Source of the DNA: Maratus speciosus
Lineage: Eukaryota; Arthropoda; Arachnida; Araneae; Salticidae
Length of the DNA: 64,000 bases
Direction: 5' to 3'
Assembly (NCBI GenBank): GCA_963932465.1
Contig: OZ010793.1
Location: forward strand, 257,259,525-257,323,524
Shown here: positions 35,250 to 47,180 of the stretch, piece after piece
Layout of the letters: each line of letters opens with the position of its first letter
How positions within the stretch are numbered: position 1 is the stretch's first letter
Program-made: the position numbers and the translations under genes
Notes under the pieces: model-generated
Seen by the model: only the letters and a program-made list of their open reading frames with translations
Database searches by the model: none
Told to the model about the DNA's origin: nothing

Positions 35250-37249
35250 TGTAAAGTCGTGGGGAAAAAAAAGTAAACACCCCTAACTAACTCCTCAACA
35301 AATTATCGTAGAAGAAAGTTACTGGTACCGAACTATTGGAAATAAAGTCTACTTTTAAATGATGTACATGAAATTTGCTTAGGGGGCCATCTACATATTA
35401 AAACGAACCCAAACTTCATATTTTTTAATGGCAATACCCAATTTTAACAAGTTATTTCAAATGGTTCAAACTATGCCTAGACACCAAATTACAAGTTATT
35501 TGAATGACAAGTTTTTGAATTATAAACAATCAAAATTTAGTGCTTCTAATGTTAAATTACTTTTTCATATTTTTATTAATATTTCCTGAAATTATACTCC
35601 TAATGTGCTAATTTTTACTTTCTTCTATCTTTACAAGAAGAAAGTATTGGATTCGTGAAAATTTTCGACTTCCGGTTTTCGACGGATTTATACGTTTTAG
35701 AATGCCCAGAACACAATTTGATGGTTTTTAGAAAATGTCTGTCTGTGAGTCTGTCACTCTGTCTGTGAGTCTGTATGTGACAAAAATTTTGTGGGCGCTC
35801 TATCTCAAGAACTAATGCACGGAATTTCACAAAACTTGCTATTTAGTTAGACATTGATATAAACTGGACCTGATTAGTTTTTGGTGAAAATCGCCCAACA
35901 GGTGGCGCTGCTATGCGGCATTTTTCACGATTTCTGCAATAGCTATATCTCAAGAACTACTGCACGGATTTCCATAAAACTTCAGATTCAGTTAGCCAAG
36001 ATATAGTTTGGTGCTGATTACTTTTTTGTGAAAATCGCCCAAAAGGTGTCGCTGCTATGCCGCCTTATTCATGATTATCGCAATAGCTCTAACTCAAGAA
36101 AAAATGCACGAATTTTCATCAAACTTCAGATTTCGTTAGTCCCTGATATAAATTAGTGCTGTTTAATTTTTGGTGTAAATCGCTCAACAGGTGGCGCTGC
36201 TATGCTGTATTTTTTGCGATTTCCGCAATAGCTTTATCTCAAGAACTAACGCTTAGATTTTCAACAAACTTCAGATTTAGGTATACCTTGATATCATTTA
36301 GTGCTGTTTATTTTTAGTGTAAATTGCTCAACAGGTGGCGCTTCTATGCTATATTTTTCAGAATTCCCGCTGTAGCTCTATCTCAAGAACTAATGCACGA
36401 ATTTTCATCAAACTTCAAATTCAGATATACTTTGATATGAATTGGTGCTAAATTCATGTAATTTCTTCTACTATTTAAATGATTTAATTGACGTGATTTA
36501 TATAGAAGAAAGTTTTGTGATGGCCACAACATACTAGTTTGTATAGCAATAATACTAAAATACCCAAACATAAATACGTTGAATTTGCAATTTTTATAAT
36601 TTTATGATATGAATTATGAATTATGAAATTAATATTCGAAAAAATTATGAATTGCAACCTGCAATTTTTTTTAATGGATTTAGATTTATTAAGTCCTGCT
36701 TTATAGAAATCCAAAATTTCCCATTTTTCTTCCAAATAGTTTTCAAATTATGCTTAAAAAATGGCAAAATGATGGTTTAAGGGGTTGTCTATGATAGAAA
36801 TGACTAGATATTTTGAAATTTCTTCTGCTATCCTGTAATCTATCAGTCTTCAATGATTGCTTGAGTGGCGCTTAAGATGGCTTAATCAAGAATAAGTCTC
36901 TCCCGGTCAACAACCAAGTACCGAACTTCAGTATGGATACAGCTCCTAAAATACGCTCGTTCTGAAATAATTAATTTCTCAGAAAGTTGTCGTACGAATT
37001 GCATAAAAAATTGGTTTTTAGGCTAATTGGAGGATGTAGAGTTCATTTATGCTGTCAGATTGGTGTACTGCTATTGAAAAAAACAAAGTTATGGTTCGTT
37101 TTGATATGTAGATGGCTCCCTAAGCAAATTTTATATACATCATTTAAAAGTAGACTTTATTAGCAATCGTGTGATACCAGTAACTTTTTTCTACGATAAT
37201 TTTTTGCAAAGTTAGTAATGGGTGTTTACTTTTTTAAACGACTGTACAT
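35250..37249. mobile_element. 2-kb TIR element with terminal repeats of about 155 bp
   Basis: The left end shares AAAGTAAACACCC, AATTATCGTAGAA-AAAGTTACTGGTA, AATAAAGTCTACTTTTAAAT and GGG-GCCATCTACATAT with the inverted right end. Outer ends are TGTAAAGTCG and TGTACAGTCG, with TA available as a target site. The interior holds a minisatellite element (35610-36540) and no transposase. Probably a non-autonomous Tc1/mariner-like element. Confidence 0.8.
35610..36540 (+). repeat. Minisatellite-bearing repeat, 145-bp units (copy 1)
   Basis: Starts around ACTTTCTTCT with AAGAAGAAAGTATTGG and ends with AGAAGAAAGTTTTG. Between them, units of 143-146 bp are anchored by GGTGGCGCTGCTATGC at 35901, 36044, 36190 and 36334. 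Each is followed by ATCTCAAGAACTAATGCACG, then AAACTTCAGATT and a TTTTTGGTG-AAATCGC phrase. The same element lies at 60025-61260. Confidence 0.85.
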
Positions 37250-40172
37250 TAATGTTAACAGCGTGCAAATGGCGTGCAATGTTTAAAATAATGTTTAATA
37301 ACAAACCGTTTAAATTCTGTGATTTATTTTTTAATTAGTTTTTCTTAATTATTTGTAAGTTACATTATGTAGTACTAGTTAAAATGGTACATGATATCCA
37401 CCGAATGCATGACCATTTTTCCTTTAGGTATCAGTTTCAACAGCCAACTTTCGACAAATATCACAGACCTTTTTTAGTTTTATTTGAAAACGATACAATT
37501 AGCTATTCAAAACGGCATTTTCCCCTTTTTACGGTCATTGGAAGTGTAGTTCTTGCTGTTTTTGTTTCAGCCTTCAAAGAGGAAGTACGTATTTAAGTTA
37601 CCGAAAATGTATATTTAAATGTATTTAAATAGAGAAAATGCCTTTTAATATTCTGATTAAGGCAAATACACCAAATAATTGCATTTATTCAACCTTAAGA
37701 AAGAAAGTAGCTTCTACTAAAAACATTAAGCAAGGAACACTATAAATCTAGATATTTTTAAGAACTTAAGAGTGAATATTTCTAGTATGTTTTCAGAATT
37801 AAAAACTTTAAATGTATTTTCTATGAAAGTCATAAATTTTATGAACAATCAGTTATGAAAAAAGTTCCATATCCAAAATTTAATGTATATATTTACCGGA
37901 AAAAATTATTAAAGTAGGATTATTTTTGTCATGAGGACATTTTTCATATCAAATATTGCCTTATTTTTTCCTTAAAATTGTAAATATTAAAAAGAAAATG
38001 AATCTAAATAATCTATTTAACAAATGAAATTGTCTTTTTTGTACACTAATCTATTTTAAACAATTGGTATTATACCCACTTTTGCTTTATTTAAAAAATA
38101 GATCTCAAACTCAGTGGGATACCTTAACAAAGATCCATTGAGCATAAAAAACCCTATTAATTTTACCTTAAGAAACTTTACTAAATACCTTAACAAATAC
38201 TGTTAATTTAATATACACACCGTCAGTTTATGCGTGTTAAATTTTGTAGATATTATTTAACTAGATGGTACCCGTCAAGATTTGACGGTAAATAGCTTGA
38301 ATGTTTCATTAGAAAAATTCTTGAATTTTTAATGAATTGCTTTTAAATTATTTATTGAAATTGTGACAAATTTCTATATTGCATAAGTGATTCCTATTTC
38401 TTTAAAGCGATATAGATGGTACAGTCAGCCAAACCTATTCAATGAAGTCACAGAATTTTAACTTTATAATTTACAACCAATTATGTTTCTTTTTACCAGA
38501 AATTTAACTAAAAATAGTGGGTAGAGTATTTATTTTTATTTACTATGGCCTCATTTTCTCGAAAAAATAACAGTATTTATTTTTATTTATTTATTATGAT
38601 TTTTTAACTAGATGACCATTAAAAGCTGCCATGAATTTTTATTTTTATCAGTCTCATTTTCTCTCTAAAAGCCTAAATTTGAAACTTGGTGCAGTATATA
38701 ATTTTTATTACTTGAATTTTATTTTACATTTTTTAAATATTAAGCAACGGACATCAAGGTAATTTTTTTAATAGATCTTATGTGAATATCTTTCTTTCTT
38801 TCCGTTTTCTTTTTTTAAGAAAAGAAAGGCAAACTTTTCTTTCTGACACACACACACATACATTCTTGATAATGGTCAGAAGATATAGCAAAAATTGTAG
38901 ATCAATTCAATTTATTTAATTGATAATTACATTAAAAACATTTTAGCTTAAATATTTTAAATATAAAATTATTATTATTATTTTAAATATTGTTCAGCGT
39001 TAAATTTTATTTAATTATAAATCATTCAAATAATAAAATAAAAATCATATAACTTCTCCCTCCTAATAAAATATGTCATTATTGAAATAACTTATCGCGA
39101 AAAATGTTACAGAAATCATTTTGCCGGGCGTTGGGTTCGAACCTGCTATCCACTACAAAATATCAGCGCTGTAAACTGCTGCTTTAGACCACTCAGCCAC
39201 CGAGAACTCGCTCTCAATCCCTCTAAATTGAACAGGGTTGGTGCATGTGCAGGTGTCCCGAAATGGGTCTACTTAAAATTTTACCTTTGCGTTTTAATAT
39301 ATATGATGATTTTATAGTTTTTGAAGGTTTTAAAAAACTGAAGAAGGATAGATATTATACAACGTAGATTAAATAAGGCAGTTGTTCGACTTATAATACG
39401 GCATCGGAATGCTTAACCCTAACATGGCCGAAATAAAATGGCTGATTTTAACGAAAGATTATCAAGATCCGGATGAGTTCACTCCGGAAGCGTTATACAC
39501 TTTGCGCCATTATATATATAATTAACATTCAGAATTGCATACCTTTCTTATATTGACAAAAAATATATGCATAAGTCATAAATAGTATTAAAATAAGCAT
39601 GCAATTAAAATATGTGAATATTTTTTACTTGGTATTTTTTTCACTATCAGTTAAGATTGCTGTAGGATTTATTACAAGTTTGCTAACTTCCAATCGTGAT
39701 ATTATTCAAAATTTTCTACTAGAAAAATTTCTTCATCGTCATTGTTACTCGATCAGCAATTTTTATATCGATTTATTTATTTATGAGCGACACCCACTTT
39801 TCATCAGAAACGAAAAATCTGTAAAAAATATTATGTTTTGATCATGTTACAATTCTTATATTTTATCTTCTTGCATTTCACGAATTCTACATTTACATTG
39901 CTTTTGGTAAATGTTTCTGATTTTTCCCTTTTTATTACAAACATTTCTTTTCCACAATACAGCCTTTCGACTTAAATATTTCCATGATTTATAAAAGAAA
40001 TAAAATTATCCTACCGAGAAGATTATTTTGCATTTTATGCGAGACAATACGATTGTCAACATGATTAATAAAAGAAAACGCAATTAAGGCTGAAACAATC
40101 GAAATCTCTGCATATTTCTCCTGATTTTTCCCGCTTATTTTGTTTTTCCCTTACGTAACAGCATTAAACCTC
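37250..40172. other. Unassigned AT-rich stretch
   Basis: About 2.9 kb without a recognised gene. A short CA run lies near 38848-38860. Open frames at 37384-37596 and 39599-39841 show no recognisable domain. The tRNA-like segment at 39123-39208 is listed separately. Confidence 0.5.
39123..39208 (-). repeat. tRNA-like sequence (SINE relic or degenerate tRNA)
   Basis: On the minus strand a box A-like TGGCTGAGTGGTCTAA and a box B-like GGTTCGAACCC lie at tRNA-like spacing for a class II (Ser/Leu) tRNA. The 7-bp acceptor stem and the T stem do not pair properly, so I do not call a functional tRNA gene. Confidence 0.5.
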
Positions 40173-40498
40173 GGGATTAGAATCCTGCGCGGATCGGATT
40201 ATACCCTACCCGAACCCGAAAGTCAATCCGAACTTGACGAAACAAAATTCGTCCATCCGAAACCCGAACAGAGCCCGGCCCGAATCTGAAGTGGAAGAAA
40301 ATTAATGCATATTTAATACATTTATGGAAAAAATAGTCTACAGTTGTATTTATAACATCAAGTTTATCTTTTATGTTGAACATGAACATATATTCGAGGA
40401 AGTTCCGTTGTTATGGAATACCATTTAAATTCTGATTTGTAAAGCAACATAAAAAGTTTATGCTAGTAAAGGTGAAACTTTAACTATTTTTTAACATA
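40173..40498. repeat. Left half of a split CCCGAACCC repeat (copy 2)
   Basis: GCGGATCGGATTA followed by CCCGAACCCGAAAGTCAA, then an AT-rich middle with TTTATCTTTTATGTTGAACA, aligns with the first half of 33450-33890. The second half is found at 42780-42990, beyond a Helitron insertion. Confidence 0.6.
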
Positions 40499-41912
40499 CT
40501 AGGGGGCTCGGCCCCCTACGAGCTACGCTCGTCAACCCCCGTCCAGACACCGCAGACTCTAAATGCACGCTAATTTGATCGGCTTTAAAAAGATTTCGAA
40601 AGATTGAATTATAATTTAAAAAACAGTGGCGATCTCCCTATAAACGGATTTCTATTAATTTCTGTTTTATAGGGGAATTTTAACGCCAAATCCGCTGCGG
40701 TACTACTTGATTATCCCGTCGACCAATTTCCGCCAAATTATATAAATCGCCAAATTATACAAATTGACATAATTTTTAATTTAAATAACGAAAGAACAAA
40801 TAAATTAGTACAACATTAATAAAAATACAAATAAACCGTCGAAATAAAAATAACTTGATGACGTAGGCCATGTGTAACAACATTTCAAAATAAGCTAATA
40901 TAAAAGGAATTAAGTAAACAGAGTCTTTGTCTCCTGGTATTTTTTAACAAAGGGAAAAGAAAGTTCTTTTAAATGAGACATTTTAAATTAATCGTTTTTA
41001 ATCTGACGTAATTTTGACCAAGCTATTCTTTCTCTTTTAAATATTCACGTGAAAATACTTTTGTTAGAAATGAAATATTATTTGCGTTTTCCTAACAAAA
41101 ATAGTTAAAAAGATCCTCTCAAAATATCAAATAAATGTCTAGCGCAATTTCTAAATTTAAATTGTTTTGCAATAATATTTTGTGTTCATTTTATGTAATA
41201 ACGATAATGTGACGTAAATATGACGTAATTTCTTCTATTTAAGACTTCTAACGCATGTTAATGAATTTATTATTTTACAATATCCTTTCTCTTTTAAAAT
41301 TCACGTGTATACTTTTTATGATGTAATTTTTAATAAGTTCCTGCTTTTTGTACAAAATTATTTAATTCTAATTCCAAATGATTTTTTCAGTTTATAATAA
41401 TCATGTGTAAATAAATTTTTAATTTGAAGCAAACATTATTGTTTCCGTTGTTTATGCAGTTGGCAACAGGTTAAATTAGTACAATTTTCTAAAATAAGTA
41501 AAAAAATATCTCTCGAAATGCTGAAAATTTGAATTTAAAATAGAAATGAAACCTCGAAAAAAGAGTCAAATTAAAAAAAGAAATGAATTCTGCACACCGG
41601 GAAATTATAACGTATAAAATGATCTAAAAATTATTAAAATCCGATGTATAGTTTTTGCTCCTATAAAACTTTTTTAGTGGAACGATTTTGTCCAACTTTA
41701 GCATTAAATATCTCTTAAAATAATTCTTCGATTTGAAAACTATCTGCATCAGCGTGTTTATCAAACATTTTTGTATAATACTACCGATTTTCATATTTTT
41801 GTATGCATTATTTTTCTTAATATTAACGAAGAAAGACCTCCGGTCACAAAAAATTCAAAACCGGCGGCGGCGGCGGTGACAGCGGTAGTTACTTTTTTTT
41901 AGAATAGAGAGA
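40499..41912 (-). mobile_element. Non-autonomous Helitron (copy 1, minus strand)
   Basis: On the minus strand it begins TCTCTCTATTCT (41912) and ends GGGGGCCGAGCCCCCTAG (40499), a strong GC hairpin followed by CTAG. An A precedes the 5' end and a T follows the 3' end, the classic A/T Helitron target. The length is 1414 bp with no Rep/helicase gene. It is a near-identical inverted relative of 43124-44545. A short (CGG)n run sits near the 5' end (41863-41876). Confidence 0.9.
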
Positions 41913-42109
41913 TTTTTAAAGCTTTTAAAATGGAAGAAATAAAATACATATTAATATATGGATTTTTAAAAAGATTTACTCTTTTCGGATAATATGAACC
42001 AGCCCTGTTAAAAGTAATATTAAAATTGCAAGAAAAACCATGATTTATAAGAATAACCAAGATTATTTAATGAGTAAACAGTAGTCCATCATGTACAAAT
42101 CATCAGATT

Positions 42110-42400
42110 CTTTGAAAAATTGTTTGAATCTTTACAAAACTCACAAATGTAGTCTGGTGTTTCGGCTCCACCACAGTTAACATGGCTCCACATCGCACAC
42201 ATCAGGCATTTTATCCACTCTTCCCCTCTTCCATCTTCTTAAAGTTTTCTATTGCAAATCAGACACACGGCATGTTCCTTATCCGGTGCATAAGCTGGTA
42301 AAAAGCCCATCTCAGATGATACGTCGGAGCGGAATGGTTGTTCATCTTCACTAGACTCGTCTTGAAACAGTTGTCTAGCTGATATTTCCTAAGACCCGAC
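42110..42400 (-). pseudogene. Pogo-like transposase C-terminal relic with PHD-like finger
   Basis: Minus-strand reading gives an acidic linker DESSEDEQPF, then CLICNRKL, a stop, EEWIKCLMCAMWSHVNC and YICEFC. The C-x2-C, W-x-x-C-x-x-C, W-x-H-x-x-C and C-x-x-C pattern is the PHD-like zinc finger found at the C-terminus of many pogo/Tigger-type transposases in arthropods. The catalytic core is not present in recognisable form upstream. One in-frame stop follows CNRKL. The fragment sits in the spacer between the two Helitrons. The overlapping minus-strand open frame 42259-42576 is a different frame and is not the coding one. Identification rests on motif pattern only. Confidence 0.6.
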
Positions 42401-42779
42401 ACGCCATCTTGATAAAAAATAACATCTTCACTCGTCCGCAGCATAGAGGAAAACTGAACAACACAGCAATAAATAAAAGTGTTCAACTTGATACCGAACT
42501 TTGTTAACACCACTGACGAAGAAGTCTTATAATTAATACAAATTTTTTGAAAGCTACCTGCAAAAAATTGCAACAATTGAGAATAAGATTTGATTTCACT
42601 GCCTCACTTTAACAACGGGTATCCAAACAGAACTCACCACAGTGAATCATGGGAGTACTATTTCATTTGGGGGGGGGGGGGCTATACGGGTATCGTTTGA
42701 CAGTTTTACGCTTGGATACAGCACCGTCCGGGCCAGATATTGAAGTAATCTATATTGCCAGATCCGTTCCATTATAGAC

Positions 42780-42990
42780 GAACTTCTTCTATATAGTCTT
42801 TTTCATCTGAAAAAATATTCTTAGACCTTTTTTTGAAAAATCGGATCAACCTGTGCCCGAGCCGCAAAAATTAAATCCCAACCCGGAACCCGATACGCAA
42901 CGGAAAAATTTAGTGTCAATCCGAACCGTTCGGAGCCACGGCTGGTGTCGGTTTCGGGTAAAATCGGATTACTCGATTCGACTCTACTTG
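42780..42990. repeat. Right half of the split CCCGAACCC repeat (copy 2)
   Basis: CTTTTTTTGAAAAATCGG, CCCAACCCGGAACCCGA and GGTTTCGGGTAAAATCGG match the second half of 33450-33890 in order. It completes the left half at 40173-40498. Confidence 0.6.
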
Positions 42991-43123
42991 GAATTAACAA
43001 ATGGCTGGTAGTATTACGCTACTGCATAGCTATCAATTTCTAAGATTTTTCCTTACCACTAAAACTTACCAATAAATTTTGCCTAATTCAATCGCCGAAA
43101 TCTAACAACTGTCAACGATTAAA

Positions 43124-44545
43124 TCTCTCTATTCTAAAAAAAAGTAACTACCGCTGTCACCGCCGCCGCCGCCGCCGGTTTTGAATTTTTTGTGACCGGA
43201 GGTCTTTCTTCGTTAATATTGCGAAAAGTAAATCATACAAAAATATGAAAATCAGTGGTTTTATACAGAAATGTTTGATAAACACGCTGATGCAGACAGT
43301 TTTCAAATCGAAGAATTATTTTAAGAGATATTTAATGCTAAAGTTGGACAAAATCGTTCCACTAAAAAAGTTTTATAGCAGCAAAAACTATACATGGCAG
43401 TGTAATCATTTTTAGATCATTTTATGCGTTAGAATTTGCCGGAGTGCAGATTGCATTAATTTTTTTATTTTGACTCATTTTTTCAGGTTTTATTTCTATT
43501 TTAAATTCAAATTTTCAGCATTTCTAGAGATATTTTTTACAGATTTCAGAAAATTGTACTAATTTAAACTGTTGCCAGCTGTATAAAAAGTGCAAGCAAT
43601 AATGTTTGCTTTAAATTAAAAATTTATTTACACGTGACTTTTATAAACAGGAAAAAAACTTTCAAATTAGAATTAAATAATTATGTATAAAAAGAAGGAA
43701 CTTATTAAAAATTACGTCATAAAAAGTATACACATGAATTTTAAAAGAGAAAGGATATTGTAAAATAATAAATTCATTAACATGCGTTAGAAGTCTTAGG
43801 AGAAATTACGTCATATTTACGTCACATTATAGTTATTACATAAAATGAACACAAAATAATATTGCAAAAAAGTTTAAATTTAGAAATTGCGCTAGACATT
43901 TATTTAATATTTTGAGAGGATATTGTCAACTATTTTTGTTAGGAAAGCGCAAATAATATTTCATTGCTAACAAAAGTACTTTCACGCGCTTATTTAAAAG
44001 AGAAAGAATAGCTTGGTAAAAATTACGTCAGATTAAAAACGATTAATTTAAAATGTCTCATTTAAAAGAACTTTCTTTTCGCTTTGTTAAAAAATACCAG
44101 GAGACAAAGACTCCGTTTACTTAATTCCTTTTATATTAGCTTATTTTGAAATGTTGTTACACGTGTCTACGTCATCAAGTTATTTTTATTTCGACGTTTT
44201 ATTTGTATTTTTATTAATGTTGTACTAATTTATTTGTTCTTTCGTTATTTAAATTAAAAATTATGTCAATTTGTATAATTTGGCGAGTGGTTTGGCGATT
44301 TATGTAATTTGGCGAAATTGGTCGACGGGATAATCAAGTAGTACCGCAGCGGATTTGGCGTTAAAATTCCCCAATCAAAGAGAAATGAATAGAAATTCGT
44401 TTATAGGGAGATCGCCACTGTTTTTTAAATTATAATTCAATCTTTCGAAATCTTTTTAAAGCCGATCAAATTAGCGTGCATTTAGAGCCTGCGGTGTCTG
44501 GACGGGGGTTGGTGAGCGTAGCTCGTAGGGGGCCGAGCCCCCTAG
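43124..44545 (+). mobile_element. Non-autonomous Helitron (copy 2, plus strand)
   Basis: Begins TCTCTCTATTCTAA after an A and ends GGGGGCCGAGCCCCCTAG before a T. The length is 1422 bp. It aligns end to end with copy 1 (40499-41912) in the opposite orientation with scattered substitutions. (CCG)n lies near the 5' end (43160-43176). No open frame of note, so it would need enzymes supplied in trans. Confidence 0.9.
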
Positions 44546-44703
44546 TATGGTAAAAATTTGTTTTAAATTTTAGAGGTAACAAAACCGTACACATTGGCAG
44601 ATACATGATTCTATCAGCGTCATGAAAATTGCAGGTGTAGCCTCTTCTTTCTGCTCAAAGTATTAAATAGTTTTTTTTTCAATCGAACTTAGACCTTTGG
44701 AAT

Positions 44704-45022
44704 GGATAATTTTTTTCTGGTGTACTGATGATGGCTTCCATTATTATGAAACAGCCATTATAAATGAAGTGTTAAGTGAAGATTAAAGAGCAGTCGTAAA
44801 AAGTTAGAACTCTGATTTTCTGTTCAGAATGGAAAAAAAAATGGCCATAATTTTTTTTATGGCCATATTTTTTTTATTATTATTATTATGGCCATTTTTC
44901 CGCATTCTGACCAGAAAATCAGAGTTTTAACTTTTTACGAGTGCTCTTTTATATTTACCTAACACTTCATTTATAATGGCTGTTTCATAATAATGGAAGT
45001 CACCAGTCCATCGGAAGAAAAT
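44704..45022. repeat. Near-perfect palindrome with arms of about 150 bp
   Basis: GGCTTCCATTATTATGAAAC on the left pairs with GTTTCATAATAATGGAAG on the right. ACTCTGATTTTCTG pairs with CAGAAAATCAGAGT. The centre is an alternation of ATGGCCATA and T/A runs (about 44845-44895). There is almost no spacer. Probably a foldback MITE. Confidence 0.8.
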
Positions 45023-45597
45023 AACTCGATTAAAGCGGAAACTCGGATAATCGAGACTCTGTATGCTGCAAAAATTTAGAATTTTGCCTCTTATTAGCCC
45101 CGATTCACCTTAAAGTAAATTCTCAACAAACTACATCTGAAAAACAAACAAAAAAATTGGTTTCAAGTTCTAAAAAAAATGTAATCAGTTTTAATATATT
45201 TTGAATTTTTATTTAATTTTTAATTTTTCCCCCTTTTTGTTTGTTTGTTTCAGGTATAATTGAGAAACAACGTAATACGAAGTATTAAGAAGAAAAATGA
45301 AGCCTGAAAAATATGCAACCTTGACTTCAAAATCGTGGCAAAAATAATTTTGGAAAGATTAATTTCGTCCATCAATATTAAAAATTTTCTTTTTCTTTAT
45401 TTCAATTTATCAAGTATATTTTTATTTCTGTAAAACAAAAAATTAATAAATGCAAAAAAAAAGAAATAGTAGTATAAATTAATTTCAGGATTCCTAATAC
45501 ACGGTCAGATTTCAGTCTAATTTAATCGTTTCTTAATGAGTATAACAGAATCGAAGACTTCATACAAGGAATCTCTGACTAATTTATCGATACTTAC

Positions 45598-45840
45598 TAG
45601 GGATGCACCGAATATTCGGTATCTATTTGATATTCGGTCTATTCGGACATACCACCGAATATTCGGTTAGACCGAATATCAAACTATTCGGTATGCCAAA
45701 TATTCGGTTTCGCCGAATATTTAACAGACCTTTTAAAGAATATTTTCAAAACCTTAAAGCAACTACTATTTTTAACTGTCAATTAATAAAGATATTTAAT
45801 AATTAGAAATAGAATTATATTTAAATAACAAAAAAATGCT

Positions 45841-45876
<36 letters not shown>

Positions 45877-46167
45877 ATTTGAAAAGTATCACGCAAGAAA
45901 ATTAACCAGTAATGACGATTTTGCCCCTTCCTGACAAATAAACAGTATATGACTGTACAATTTTTCGTCCAATTCCTTCAAAATTTTACTTTGATTTTAA
46001 AATACTCTAAACCGAATATTCGGTATTCGACCGAATAGTTACTATTCAGCAGGCCGAATATTCGGTATTCGGCTTGATAGTTACTATTCGGCTAGCCGAA
46101 TATTATGGGGATTCCGTTTACATGGTGGTCGAATATTCGGCCAAAATCACTATTCGGTGCATCCCTA
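45598..46167. mobile_element. hAT-like MITE built of CCGAATATTCGG palindromes
   Basis: Ends TAGGGATGCACCGAATA and its complement (CTATTCGGTGCATCCCTA), flanked by a perfect 8-bp duplication ATACTTAC (45590-45597 and 46168-46175). The 8-bp duplication points to hAT. Subterminal regions repeat GAATATTCGG many times in both orientations, probably transposase-binding or structural repeats. The centre is AT-rich with a long T run (45848-45873). The 570-bp element has no coding region. Confidence 0.88.
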
Positions 46168-46175
46168 ATACTTAC

Positions 46176-47175
46176 CTAGTTCATTAAACACATTTTCACT
46201 TCTTTTCTCGAGTGACCGTCGTTTCATATGTGCAGTCAGTCGACGTTACTGAGTTTTCTAGAAAATCTACATATCTAAGCGATTTCTAAAACTAACAAAG
46301 AAAATTATAAAAAAATAAAAGTTACAGGTGGTTTCACGCAAACCATATCAAAGATACTGCAACGGGGAAAAAAATCTGATTTTATGTTCTAATTGCGAAT
46401 GTAAAACGCGATTAAACATTTTCTCCGTCTTTGATTTCTTGATAGACGCTTAACAAAATATTTTCATCTTGTTTGAAGGGTTTTATTGAACATTAGCTAA
46501 CAGTCATTGACGTCTAATCAGTCTTTTCTTGAAAACCATCAGCAAACGTTTAAATCGATTGGAACAAGCCGACCGTAAAGTTCTGTAAGGTTCGTCTTAC
46601 AGAACTCGTGAAAACAAAACTGTTTTAAACATCTTACTGCGGGATTAATCACTTGATCTGCAAGGAGGAAGTCATATGAAACGTTTGATCATTATCTGCA
46701 AAATGCGTGAATAAATTAAGTGTTTTTATTTGTTCTTTAATCACTTGTTTTGTTTTGCTTTTTTTGTTTTTGACTGGAAACTTCATTGAGTTTGATCAGT
46801 TTCTTTCAGATGCTGAAATTAAATACTAGAAAACTGCAATTTTTCTTTTTCAGAAATTAGTGTCGCCCCCCATGAAAAAACAATATATATATATATACTA
46901 CAAAACATATTTCAGTTTTAAGACTTAAAATATATGCTTTTATTTTATATAAAATAAAGTCATTTGCATCCGCTGAAAAATTCCACATTTACGATCCAGT
47001 CTTAAACAACATCTATAGAAAAGTATGGATTAGGAGGTCACTATCGTGGAATAATACACAAACCCAGCAAAAAGCAATGTCGTCATACAAGAAACTTGAC
47101 AAAAAATCGGGTATCTATGTGATTCATAAACCTTCATTTGTTTGTAACATTAATATGGATACGGAAAATTAAATC
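46176..47175. other. Unassigned stretch left of the LTR element
   Basis: About 1 kb with no recognised gene. A (TA)n run lies near 46886-46897. Confidence 0.5.
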
Positions 47176-47180
47176 TAGTT

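Noticed and set aside
35790..36450. CRISPR-like array
   Set aside because: The repeats are contiguous 145-bp units without unique spacers, in a eukaryotic transposon.
37384..37596. 70-codon plus-strand open frame
   Set aside because: No motif, AT-rich chance frame length, no context.
39123..39208. Functional tRNA-Ser/Leu gene
   Set aside because: Boxes A and B are good but acceptor and T stems do not pair.
40499..44545. A single foldback transposon with 1.4-kb arms
   Set aside because: Each arm has its own complete Helitron 5' TC and 3' hairpin-CTAG ends with A/T flanks, so two separate insertions explain it better.
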